From assembly GCA_905182995.1 (NCBI GenBank), contig CAJJDP010000092.1:254055-318054 (forward strand): DNA of 64,000 bases, written 5' to 3'. Source of the stretch: Paramecium octaurelia. Taxonomy: Eukaryota; Ciliophora; Oligohymenophorea; Peniculida; Parameciidae. The notes under the pieces were generated by a model. The model was not told the DNA's origin. It was given only the letters and a program-made list of their open reading frames with translations, and did no database searches. Positions 32,907-45,566 of this stretch are shown here, piece by piece; the stretch's first letter is position 1, and every line of letters starts with the position of its first letter. Position numbers and translations under genes: made by a program.

Positions 32907-35900
32907 ATGTCTAAATTTTCTAGCACCTACTCCACTAATCACAATCCCAGCACAAGACGATATGTTTCAAGTGCCAAAACCTCCCCAGTGACGGGACCTC
33001 TCCAAAAATTAATTGAAACTGACAATGATAACTTTTCAAAGAGAGATAAGAATCCATAAGTAATTATATCCTCCAATTCCTCAGCATCTCTTATAAGAAA
33101 TCCTCTACACAAATAACATAACAAAAATCTAGAAATTGATATCTACATTCGGTCAACCTGATTCCAACATAGAAAATCTGTCTCAACAAGAACTCCTTAA
33201 TATCATCCTCAAAGTATACCAACTCAATCTCTATGAAGAAATCAATTTCATCAATATCCTTTATGATGCCTATACAGATAAATAGCATAAAGATGTTCTG
33301 AAATATATTATATTGCATTGCCATGAATAACTAATTGGTAAATCTGGGAATACTACTCGTCTCTTAGAGATCTTTTAAGAAATGCTAACCCTTAACCCTG
33401 ATTTCACTTCATTTCAATTGGAATATCAACTAGATTCTGTTCCTGTTTCATTCAATCGAATTCAATTACGATGCATGTTCCTCCTTAATCAATATGACAT
33501 ATTGCGATCATTAAAGGGAGCAGTGGCATTGTTCGAACAATTAGAAGGCTTTATATTTCAACAATTTAAGACCAACACCATACCTACTTAAAGTGATATA
33601 AGTACACTTGTTATTGCATACATATTATTGAGTGAACAATTAGAGTTATGTAATAGACTTGGCTTGAGTAAATAGGCATTAGAAATCATTGGCAAGCCAA
33701 TTGATGGCTCGATAACTGACCTCAAAAGAAAGTTCATCTTTAATGCATCCAAATTATCACAAAAATATCTAGGCCAAATGATCTTTGAGTAAATCAATGG
33801 ATTGCATAGAAAAATGAGTCCTGATTTAAATCGATCTCAAATAGTCTCCCAGGATACACTTATACACTAATTTCTTATAGACTCACTTGACATGCTTTAT
33901 CTCAAAAATTATAAGGATATGTTTAACATTGATCGCTTAAGCACCAACATTATAACCTCACCTTATGTTTATACAATAATGGAGAAGTAAAAACTCTATT
34001 GTAATTATTATTATAGAATCCTGCCTGAGAACAAGAAAAAAGATAAAGTGTTATCAATCTTCAGTGATGATCAAGCCAGACCAAGTTCAGGTAAGCAATT
34101 CTAAATTAAACAAATTAAAAATGATATCAACAGTCCCAATCAAGGCAAATTCAAAACATAAAATTTTAATGTTCTCTCCAATAACAATTCTTAAACACAA
34201 ATACAAGCTATCACAACCAATAAACCAAATTCAAATAGACCTCCTCTTAATCAATAATTATCATCTGGATCATTACATTCCACTGGCAAACTTAATTAAT
34301 TTGATTCACAAGAATTTGAAATCATTCAAAACAAATTAGTTGTACAATAAAGAGAATTAGATGAATTAAAATAATTATATACTCAATCACTAAACAATAA
34401 AAAATAAGAACCAGAAAATAATCAATTAGCTGAACAATTAAAGAAAAAGATAGATTTATTAGAGAGCAATCTATTCTAAATTAAAAATGAAAATTCAACC
34501 AATAAAAAAGAAAAAGAATAAAAATAAACAGAAGTCATTGAATTAAAAGCTTAATTATAAGATTTGATTGCAAAATAATCCTAATTAGAGAAACTATTAC
34601 AATCCTAATCCTAATAATAATAAATGATAATATACTAACAAAATCTTTTATAATAATAATAAGCTGCTGCCTAAACTATCTAATCATTAAATTAGTAACC
34701 CTCAAATTCTCTCATACAAACAGCCCCAATGAGCATCCAAATACCACTAAAGGAAGTCTAAAAACAATAGAACATCCTTTATCATTCACCAGATGACGAC
34801 TTTATTTAAATGGATGAAACCACTCCTTATGCATACAAATAAAACTAAAACTATATAGTACAGTTATTAGAAATGCTTGATGTCAACATTGTCTTTTCTA
34901 AAATGTATACTAGATATCATTCAGCATCCTAAGATGAAAATGATCAATGGAATAGTGATATATAAAACATTGCTAATTACAGAGTAGAAGCTACAGTAGT
35001 TGAAACCAGAGATGAAGGTAAATCAATACTCCTTAGAGCATTTGATGAAAAAAATTCATAGATGTGCTAAGAAAATATCAATTTAGAATTACTGAAAGGT
35101 TTAATAACTTATGTAGATTTCTAAGAAATGCTACCAACTAATCAACCAAGCATTAATACAACTCATTAATTCTTTAAATTTTTGGTTTTACCATATACTG
35201 CTGTTGTTCCAGATGAGATAACACAAGATATGAAGTTGTAGTTCTGGCCAAAACCATATGGATTATTAAATGGATTGACTTTGAGACTCGATTTCATGGA
35301 TACAAATTGCTTAATTTATATCCATCATATTGAAACTGATCAATTCAGAATATCAATTTGTGATCCCATAAGTAAGGATACTTTGAGATTAGACTTAGAA
35401 ATGGATTATTCAACAATGGATGCTTTCTTTTAAGATGCTAAATCTATTAAAGATCAGTATGCATATTTCAGCAAGACAACATTGCTAAAAATGACTGAAA
35501 AAACACCGAAATTTGGTGATGATGATGTGGCTGAAGCATTACAGGAGAAACATTTTGATAAATCTAAAGTAAAGTAGGTCCATTAAACAATCTCATTAAA
35601 TTAAACCTTTATGACGGAGAATCTGATTTTCAAAAATCCTAGAGAATTTCTAAAGTATTTAAAGACCATTGTAATATAATTTGAGTAATATCTGAAATCT
35701 TTAGGAATTTCATTCTCGAATACTTTATTTGGATAGAAATATTTTAGATGTAAAAGTTGGAATACTGGATCTAAAAATTAATTGCAAATCGTATTAGATA
35801 ATTAAGATCAATAGAGTATTTAAATTTGTTTATACAATTGTTTTGAGACATTTGGACCAAACAAAACTAAAATTAAAGCAAAAGGATAAACTACCCTTCC

Positions 35901-36539
35901 ATATTCATCCATACAAAGAGAATTCTCAGTAATGTTTGATAAATTGTAATCTGAAGAGAAGATCGTAATATTTTAATAACTCTTATATTCGTTCAATCTC
36001 AACGTATTTGAGAAAGTCTGTGAATAAAGCCAAGAACAATTTGATAAAAATCCAATAATTTAGAATTCTTATGACTGTGGTTCCTTCAAAAGGTATTATC
36101 AATTATAAATCTATTAGAATGATTTTATACGACAATTCAAAAATATCAGTAGTTACAATTTCAGTGATTGGAGCAAATAGAAGGATGTGTGGAGTCAAGT
36201 TCTCTGTTTTCAACATTGAAACAACTCAAGAAATCGGTGTATTTTTACCAACTTCCTAAGGGGAATGGGATTTGAGATCACTAGACAAACAAAAGATTAA
36301 ATCTTCTGTAGAGAATGTCCCTTTTGCAGAGTTTTTCCTTACTTAGATTCTTCGATGTCCAATCACAACATAAGTAATGATGATTCATTAAATTCTAGAT
36401 TTTATTTAAGAAAATATTGAAGGCAGATAGTAAAAACAATCAGATTAATAGTAACGAAATAAAAAATCGTAAAGCGTTCATTGAGAGAATAGATAATCTG
36501 ATAACGTGGTAAGAAGTATTGGCTGCTGCTTAAAACTGA
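32907..36539 (+). CDS. Large coiled-coil protein, 1185 residues, unrecognised
   Basis: Three 25-nt introns (near 33060, 36092 and 36375) make the length exactly 1186 codons. The N-terminus is Ser/Thr-rich (MSKFSSTYSTNHNPSTRR). Residues 60-390 look like an all-helical domain (LLNIILKVYQLNLYEEINFI). Residues about 470-620 form a Gln-rich coiled coil (IQNKLVVQQRELDELKQLYT). The C-terminal 550 residues are a mixed globular region (LQFWPKPYGLLNGLTLRLDF, VGANRR-like segments, QGEWDL). It ends in LITWQEVLAAAQN. I cannot name a family. Open frames on the opposite strand near 32939-33324 are shadows. Confidence 0.75.
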
Positions 36540-36685
36540 TTTTGTAACAATACTCTTGAGTTTCTATTATTTTATATGATTTAATCATTATTTGATTAGA
36601 ATCTATGGGTTCAATATCAGAATATTAGAGTTACGAGAAATTATAAGGTTCTTAATATCTAAAATGTAGAAATAGAGTTAATAGC

Positions 36686-37258
36686 TCATTTTTATAATAT
36701 GATTTTATTAACCTTTTCTTCTTGGTATCTATAGTATTAAGTTTTCTAGTAAACGTCATTCTCTAGGTAATATTTATATAAATCTGACAGGGGAGCATTG
36801 CTATTGAGTACAAGTTTCTTGGCTTTAATAAAGTCCTTAAATTAAAGGTATTCATCAAATTCTTATTTGAGACTTGCATTGTATTAAGTTTATTGAGGAT
36901 TGATAGAATATTGAAGTGGTTGACTTCGTTAGTTTGTGAATTATTTTTATTATTATTATGAATATTACATGTTATCCTTTCCAATAAACGAATTATATTA
37001 AGAAGGAGGAAGTTAAGTTTCAAGTTGACTATTATTTAAGTGGGACTCTTATTATTTTTATTGATTCATTAAGGAGGGAGTGAACTAATTTAAAGTTTCA
37101 AGCATTTAATCCAATTTTAAGTTGATTTTCTGAATTTCAGGTCTTGTATACTCTTATATTTTGAGTGATTGATTATTATTTTGTGGTAATACTGTTCTAG
37201 ATTAATAGGTAGAATATGTTTAGTATTAGGAAAATGAATTGAGGTTGTTGTCATTCAT
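36686..37258 (-). CDS. Asn/Gln-rich protein, 190 residues
   Basis: 191 codons, no intron, starting MNDNNLNSFSQYQTYSTYQS. Many Gln are encoded by TAA. After a helical segment (PEIQKINLKLDQMLETLNQF) and a prion-like Q/N stretch, the C-terminus is charged (LSDLYKYYLENDVYQKTQYY). The Q/N-rich middle is likely disordered. No family recognised. Confidence 0.6.
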
Positions 37259-37383
37259 TGATTAAATAAAATATTATTTTTAGATTATATAACATATCAA
37301 AAATGAAAATACATCAATTATATCATAAATAATGATTGAATACAAAGAATAAATGTGAATATTTAATTAATAAAATATTCTGA

Positions 37384-39303
37384 ATGCTATTAATTACATT
37401 AATTGTACTAAGTTGTATAGTGGCGAGAGATGCTGATTTGATTGAAATTGAGATAGCATAATTGGAACATTTAATATCATTGCACACTGAGAAACTACAT
37501 TACTTAAAGGAATTGAGAGAAATTGCAATAGCCAATTAATAAAACATTCCTGTATTGAATGATTAATATAGGATAGTCAATCGATTAATAAGTACTCTAA
37601 GAAATTGTATAAAAGAAATCTTACAAGACTTAGAGTGGTGAGAAGCAAAATTTGAATAAAGAGAGATCATTCACAAATAGAATGCTTAAGAAATATTAAT
37701 TTAATATTACTAATTCAATTTTGGATGCATCATTGATTCAAACGTAATTGATTCCCCATATTTATAGTTTCTAATACAAATCACCCACCACTGACAATTC
37801 CTTCAATTAAATGCTATATGTTGTAACAAACACTAAAGAAATTGAGATTTACGATCTATCCAATACAATGATAGTAAATACCTAATTGGGTATTTTATTA
37901 TTTGATTCTAGAATTTTAACCGCAATATGTATCAATTAGTAATCGAGCAGATGATCCCATATTAGCATTGGCAAGTAATCATTATGCTTACATCATACTA
38001 GGTAGAGATGGACTATTTGCACTTTATAAAATAGAGAATTCCAGAGTACCAATTGAAACCCAAGATTCACAAAAGGCCAAAACCAAAGTAGTGATTCAAT
38101 TGAGCAAAGAATTCGAATTGAACATTGAGAACCAATAAATCACATCTATGATATATGCAATGGTGAAAGGAACTAAATATATCCTTTTTAGTTCAAGCAA
38201 CGGGAGTGTCTAGTAAGTTAATATATCTATATAATAAAAGTGTGTACAATCGTAATGGTACATTAATAGGTGAGAGGAATTTCAATACTCCCATTTTACA
38301 AGTAGTTAAATCTTATCCAAATATGTTATACTTAACATCGACAGGATTTGGATACATTAATCCTATCAACTTGGAGATAGTGTAACCAATTTGTGATAAT
38401 GTACAATATTTTATATTATTGACAGTTGCCTTTTTAAATAGTTCATTTGACATTAGATATTTAACAAACCAATATTGTTTATGCTCTTTCTGATTTAGGT
38501 GAAGTATATGTTTTCGAAATCAAACAAAATGAGTAATGCAAAATGAAATTGAAATTAGTTAATAATCAATAACCATAATTCCTATTTAGCAATCCAAAAT
38601 TATTTAGTTTAAGACATTATCTAATTGTTTATGATTAGGAAAGCAGAGAATCTCTATTATATAATACTACTGATATCTTGACTGAAGGGGATTATGATCA
38701 ACCATTTAATATTGATTTCTTTAAGTAAATCAAAGGTCAATAAGTTGTATTGTAGTCTATTAAGGGAAGTGGTGCATCTCATTACCTATTGACTAGAGAA
38801 GTATAGAATGATCACGAATTGATCAGTTATTATGAGATAACTATGCCCTAGAAGAAGGATACAGACATTTTCTCAAATTTTAGATTCCCCATAATCATTA
38901 TTGCAATTGTAATTGTGCTCTTGTATTAATTCTGGTTTAGAGGGAAGAAGTAAGACAAGAAAGAAAAAGGATCTAAGAACAAACTAAGAAGCGAAGATGA
39001 AGAAATTGAATAAATTTTGAATCAACAAAAGAAACCTTTTTCAGGTCCTGGCGGATCTGCTTCCACAATAAATAATAGATCTCCAACTAGATCAGAAGTA
39101 CAGAATGGATAAAAACAAGTCAGGTTTGATGAAAATCTCAAAAGAGCTGATAAGTAACTTGATAATTTGGATCAAAAAACAAAATTACTTAATGAGAGAG
39201 TAGGAGTAACAAATAATATTGAAGCCCAGAGACAAAGTATATATGTCTATTATTATTAGAATTGGCATAACAAGCATTACTGTAGAAAAATAAATATGTA
39301 TGA
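37384..39303 (+). CDS. Type I membrane protein with a predicted lumenal beta-rich domain
   Basis: Roughly 600 residues. Signal peptide MLLITLIVLSCIVARDADL, a short helical region, then a long beta-strand-like lumenal part (MLYVVTNTKEIEIYDLSNTM, YAYIILGRDGLFALYKIENS, YLTSTGFGYINPINLEIV) and a single membrane span near 38880 (FPIIIIAIVIVLLYQFWF) followed by a lysine-rich cytoplasmic tail with a C-terminal helix (LDQKTKLLNERVGVTNN). Introns of 22 and 23 nt are clear; others near 37610 and 38215 were not fixed. The propeller-like lumenal part recalls ER or surface proteins, but I recognise no family. Confidence 0.7.
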
Positions 39304-39324
39304 TAAATCATAAAATAATATAAA

Positions 39325-39807
39325 TCATCCTTTCTGTTTTTCATCAATATTCTTATATAAAGTATTTACGCAATAGAGGACTGAATCTATATCATAATAT
39401 TACTGAAGTTGTTTCATGAATTCATTGGTAGGAAATTCTATAGGTCTTTTAAATTTAACTATTTCCAAAGCATTATTTATCATTGCTAAACATTTATAGC
39501 TTGAAGAAATAATACTAGAATTTTTGATTCTATAGATTGTCTTAATACAAAATTCTTCAAAATCCATTATTGATATGAAATCTTAGCATAAAAATTCCCT
39601 TTTTTTTGGATATATAATAATATAAATTATTGGAAAAATATAAAATAAATGCTCCTGAATATTTAAACAAACTGCAATTCTAAAAAATTTTATTTGTTTA
39701 AATATACCAATTAGATTGATTTTTGCATCAACTATCTGAGAGCGTCCAATGATGAGAATATCAGAAAAAATCAACAAGAAGTTATCAGATAGAATATTTT
39801 TAAACAA
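39325..39807 (-). CDS. Small hypothetical protein, up to 160 residues
   Basis: 161 codons open to a TGA at 39325. The C-terminal 80 residues from MDFEEFCIKTIYRIKNSS onward are well balanced and helical (FPTNEFMKQLQQYYDIDS), faintly like the second half of a cyclin fold. The N-terminal half from MFKNILSDNFLLIFSDIL is hydrophobic and may be partly intronic. Start uncertain: 39807 or an internal ATG at 39567. It is divergent from the P-loop/WD gene across 54 bp. Confidence 0.45.
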
Positions 39808-39861
39808 TGATCAACTGCTGATTTAGATATATATAATTTAACATAAATAATAATAATAAAA

Positions 39862-42800
39862 ATGTACAACAATCAGGAAGGAATTCTAGATTCGATTGTT
39901 TCAAATGATAAAATACAATTAAGAGGAGGAGGTATTTGCTCATCCAAGCCAAAAAATATACAATAGACTAATCCAATTGAGGAATTGTAGATAAAATTAC
40001 AATAATTTAAGAAAATCAGAGGAGAACTTGATTAACAACTATAAACAATATTAATCAAAGAATGTTTAGATTTAATTGTGAACATCTATAAGGGTGAGAT
40101 TAAAAATATTGATTATCACCAATTATTTTATTAAGATATTGAATGGATAGATACATATTTGAGAAATGAAGACGGTTTATCTAGATAATGTTGTTTATAG
40201 TATTACTTAGAATTGATTAGCATTTCTTTAAAAAATTTGTTAATGGACGTATCACAAAGGGAAACAAGTATTAATATCATAGACTTATTTATAAAAATTT
40301 CAAAGGAACAAAATAATAATTCAAAGGAAAAAAATAATAATTCAAGCATCTCATAATTAATTGAAACTGCTAGTATTTTACTTATAGATGTTTAATCTAG
40401 ATATTACTATTAATTGTAAAAATTTGAAACATATTATTTTTTTAATACTTTGAGTTAAATAATAAAAGAGTTGGTTGTTTAAGGTGTATAAGTCGATATT
40501 CAAAAAAACCTTGATAATATTAAAAATGACTACATATAAAATTCATCAAATTGGACTCTCCATAATTACTGGGTAGAGATTTCAGTTGATCTACTTATTT
40601 TTTGTTACAAATTTAAGGAATAAAATAAACATTAACCCTCTAAAGCATAGAAAGCCGATAAAATTATATCATATATTTGGAATAGTAAAAATATATTTGA
40701 AATTTATATCAACGATTTCCATTATAAAGAATTTTAAAACAATAGTTGGGAATAGATGAATAGAGATAATCATGAATTTTATAGGTTATAGAGAATATTA
40801 AGTATGTTTACAAGCTTAGTTTAATAAATTAAGACTAAATTCTAAGATTTTTCATAATATATAGATTTGAGCGTATAACAGATTTTCTAAATCATATATC
40901 ATGATTTTAAGTTTATTGATATCCATCTCTTAGAAATATACCAGTCAATTTATAAGATTGAAAAAAAATAAAATGACCAATTAATGAGATCTTTGATTGC
41001 AACTATACAAGATGAAATCAAAAACCATTTTTGGATTAACAGTATAGTTGATTACTATTGCTAACTTTAAATGATCGAAAATGGTTATGTAAGACAATCA
41101 GTTTTGGATGATATTAAGGAATTATTGAATAGCCAAATTGAAAAATTCAGTTTGATTGTAACTGATGTTTAAAACCTTATTCTACAAGAAAGAATATCAA
41201 AATCAAATATATAATTTCAAGACATTGGTATTAAAAAGATATTTTAATCATAATAACATTATTCATCATAATCGTCTCCTACCATAGAAACACAGAAAGA
41301 TTTACAATTAAAAATTAACATTCATCTCTAATAATATAAGATAATTAATTTATTCCAGAAAATCAAAAATTTCAAGCATGGTCAAACCAATCCTGACCTT
41401 CCAAACGAAATCAAAAATAAAATTACTGAATTAAAACAATTAATTATAAAAATAAGAAATCCTGAATAACTAAACTATTGTATTGAAGAATTTTACAAGA
41501 TAAAAAGAAATTACTGTTTTAATCACCTAAGCTATATATTCATAGAATCAACTATAATAGGTTTTTGGGATGAACCAGAATTTCCATTAATTTATAAATC
41601 ATTATATTAAGAATTTGAATAAATAAGAGGCTGTTCAAATGAGGATACACATAAAATAAAATAATCCTTAAAATTTCATCTTTAAATAATCGAAGATAAG
41701 TAATTGATAATTTACCTTAGAAATAAAATATTGCCTGTCTTAAAAAACTTGAATAATTTAAATGCACCATCATAAACAAATTATGAATAATAAAATTTTT
41801 TTGATATTTTGACGTAATTTGATTCTGCTAGCAATTTATCGACTGGAAGCTAAGAATAAGGTGAAGAGAGTTAGGAGCTGAAAACAATCATCAAAAGGAA
41901 AGCTGATAACATGAGACGAAAAACAAACAAAATTGAAATTGCCTTAAACACTTAGAATAAAAGGTATGATGACCTTAAGAATCAGTTTGTTAATGTAGGC
42001 TAAACTAGATAATTATTCAAAGGATTTGGATCTAGTTAAGATCCAAAAGATTCTTTAGATGCTGAAATTAATGACTTTATTTGGTCAAAATAGAATCAAA
42101 ATGTCGTGTTAGTAATATCTGGTCCAAATGGATGTGGTAAAACAAATACTTTGAAGAAATTAGAAAATTAGTTGTTATAACATTATAAAGCCAATCCATA
42201 TGGGCACAATTGGATTCCAATTTACGTAAATCTTTTGAGTATACATGAACCTGAAAAGAACCTATTGAACAAAGCCATACTCTCTAAATACAGATAACTA
42301 AATAAAATGCTCCAAGAATTTTACTTAGCAATTCTTAAAGGCCAAGAAAATGTTGTATTAATTTTGGATAGTAATTATATAACCAATAATCTGGATTTGT
42401 TAAATTAATTCAAGAAAAAAATAAAGAATCTCAATTAAAATGTGACTTTAAAAATTATTATATCAACAAGAAAAGATTTTAATTCCTTGTAGATTATTAG
42501 GAAAAAAAACATTCAATTTACAGAAATATAACTTATTAATAGTAGTCAATAGTAAGAATACATAAAGTAATCATATAAATCAATAGTTAAAGTATAGTAA
42601 GATTCAGAAGCAGAAGTTGATTTAATTTTTTAAACGATTCCAAATTTCTATATTATTCCAGAGAATAGTGAAGAGAATTTGAAGAATGAATTGAAGAAAT
42701 TTATTACAGAAGAAGACTTTGAAAGATTATCTTAGAAAATGAAGAAAATGAAAAACTTCTTTGAAAACATTCTGAATCCATACTTGAAAGATATACTTCT

Positions 42801-44679
42801 CACTCCTTTGTTGCTTAAAATAGCGATTAAACATTTTCAACGCTCAGAAAATTTAGAAAACTTACTCTCTATAAATATTAATGGAAGAGTTAAGGCTCGT
42901 AAAGAGGATCAAGAGCTGATTTTATTGCCAAATAATTCATAAATTTATTCAAAATATAAAGTTTTAACAGAATTCATGAAAAAGTGTCTCTATCAAAGAA
43001 AAAAAAAAAATTAATCCCCAGACAGGCAAATTACTTTCAAAGACCTTTTGATCAATTTAAAATAATCCTAAATACTAATAAATAATTAGGGAGATCTAGG
43101 TCTTGAAATTTCAAAAATAGAGTCCATAAATAATAGTAAATTGATTGCTTTTAATAATAACTAAATATAATTTCTTCATAAATAAATTCTAGATCTCTTC
43201 ATTGCCGAAAAAATTGCACAATTATTTTTTAAAAGTAGAGATGAAATCATTAACTTCTTGAATAATGAATAAGTTAATTTATCATAACAACATTATGAAG
43301 GTGTTGTTGAATTATTAGTTGATCCATAGGAAAATAGGTTACAAAAAATAAATACTCTCTCAAATATTGTAAAGCTATCAAAAACAGACAAATAGAAAGT
43401 TAGAGCTTCATCGAATGCAATATTTTTATTATCTAAACTGGGAGCTCGTTTAGAAGGTTAGGATTTCAAAGGCATTGAAATTGAAAATACTAGTATGATA
43501 GGATTAAATGCGATTTAATGTGACTTTACCTAATGTAAAATTACAAACGTTGAATTGGATTTTGCCAATTTTCATGGTTGCAAATTGATTAATTCTGAAT
43601 TTAATGATGTTTCATGTTGTGAATTTCCAGAAATAAACGAAGAAGATGTAGTCTTATATGACTTTGTACAATGTTGCTAATATTCCCCTGATGGAAAGAA
43701 GTTATTGATCGTATCTTCTAAAAAGACTTTATTTTATAATATAGATTAGAACACATACGTTAGGATTTTTTAATTAGTTGATTCTTTTTGTTTTCATCCA
43801 ATTAAAAATATTTTGGTGACTTTTTCAAAACAAGGATTACAATTTTGGCAGATTGACGAGGAACCTAAATTAATGCCAGAATTTGATAAATTGTAAGAAT
43901 TCAAAGGATAAAAATTGATATTCTCATAAGACGGGAAATGGTTGGTTCTTTGTAATAACTAAAGTGTAAGCATTATGAACATATCCACAATTTTGTATAA
44001 TAAATAAGTTTAACCCGAGGATGTTAATTAAATTCCAAATTTTAATTACAATGAGAACGACTAATTCAACTTTAGTATAGATTTGTTGTAATTCAGATTT
44101 GAGACAAATTAACTTCTTAAATTCAATCCACAAACACAACAGTGTGACAACATAAAAGATTTTGATGAAAATTGTAAAGCTTAAACATTTTCTCCATCAG
44201 GCAAATATATTGCTTTTGCTAATATAAATAGCAAAGAGGTAATTATATACAATATCTCTAATAAAGAGAAATTTTTAGATTCAATAATTGAACAGAAAAT
44301 CAATACTATTTAATTTTCTAAAAATGAAGAGTAGTTGTATTTAGTGACAGAAAATCACAATCAGATATAAATTTATTTTATTAAAGAAAGAAATAGTATG
44401 CGAGAGCTTTAATATATATAAGTTATTCGATTGAATCAGAGAGTAAATTCTCTTTAATTTCATCCAAAAGATCTGTAATTTTTAGTAGTTGCTAAAAATG
44501 GAGAAATTTTGTTTTTTAATTACAAATAGGATTCAAATCAATATCAAATGTCCAAAAAAATCACTTACTTAGATGAATTATGTTTTCTAAATACCGATAT
44601 ATCTTCATTAAAAATTACATCTAAAATTCCACAACAGAATTTGCATAAATTATTTAAGTAAAAAGGAGCCAAGAATTGA
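39862..44679 (+). CDS. Giant P-loop (STAND/NACHT-like) protein with pentapeptide and WD-like C-terminus
   Basis: 1605 residues in one uninterrupted frame. Residues 1-740 are helical and unrecognised. A Walker A, VLVISGPNGCGKTNTLKKLE, lies near residue 750 and a Walker B-like NVVLILDSN near 830, then a helical region. Around residue 1200 come pentapeptide-like repeats (DFKGIEIENTSMIGLNAIQC), followed by degenerate WD/propeller segments (CCQYSPDGKKLLIVSSKKTL, AQTFSPSGKYIAFANINSKE). It ends NLHKLFKQKGAKN. The order of P-loop NTPase then repeat sensor is that of STAND signalling ATPases. Its C-terminal architecture and final LFKxKG motif match the WD40 gene at 57757-60424. Ligand and output are unknown. 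Confidence 0.8.
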
Positions 44680-44891
44680 TGACTCTATATATTAAAATTC
44701 TGTATTGATAATCAATCAAAAAATATTTTCCTACTTTATTATATATATAGAAAATGACAGCTATATTATTCTATCATGTTTCCATTTTCATTGAAAAATA
44801 TTATCAACTTCATCCACTCTCCTCATTTAATATTACTTATTCATTTATGTAATAGCGCATCTACTCCCACAACAATTCTTAGGCATCTTTT

Positions 44892-45555
44892 ATGTCTAAA
44901 TTATTAATATTAATGGAAAACTTTGATTAAAACTTGAAAACAGATGATCGAAATTTGCAACTTTCCCAACTTGTTTTATAATAGAAAAGAGAAAAAATCA
45001 TTCTCCAAAAAAAGATTCAAGCATTGGAAAAATAAAATAAGTATTAATTCATTGATTAGAATCCTGACTGAGTAAATGGAATCCTATAAAATTGAAAAAG
45101 ATGAGCAAGCTGTTTAAATTATGTAACTCAAAGAATACATAGCCAAATAAGATTCTGTGACTGCTAAATTAAATGGATTAATGTAAATAAATAATTATGA
45201 TGAAGAAAAAAGTTATTGCAAAAGGATGAAGAGAAATAATAACATGAGCATTCATTAAGCGCACCTAAAACTGATGCAAAATCAAATAAATATGACAATT
45301 AAGAGAGGAAAAAAAAAGATAAACAGTAATCAAAATTTATAATACTGTAGATATTTAGATGAGCAATAAAAGTTGGATCTAAATGAACACATTATTGCCT
45401 AATACAAAAAGCATTCTCTTAAAGATCAATCAGCATCAAGCAAGCTTCCTCCTATTGAAGATACAAAGAATAAACCAATTATTGTCTAAGTTCCAAAAAG
45501 CTAATTAAAGAAAATTAACCCTTAATAATTAATTGAACAAATGCAAAAAGAATGA
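44892..45555 (+). CDS. Charged coiled-coil protein, about 190 residues
   Basis: Starts MSKLLILMENFDQNLKTDD. Long helices (KREKIILQKKIQALEKQNK, LTEQMESYKIEKDEQAVQIM), a Lys/Gln-rich middle and a C-terminus rich in Pro/Ser (SASSKLPPIEDTKNKPIIVQ) ending QLIEQMQKE. Introns of 19 nt (near 45040) and 23 nt with an AAG acceptor (near 45180) plus one more near 45350 are needed. No domain recognised. Confidence 0.6.
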
Positions 45556-45566
45556 AAATAAATTAA

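Noticed and set aside
32939..33324. A minus-strand two-exon gene that would splice to exactly 120 codons
   Set aside because: The plus strand over the same bases is part of a 1185-residue gene whose frame is continuous on both sides; the minus frame is its antisense shadow and the multiple of three is chance.
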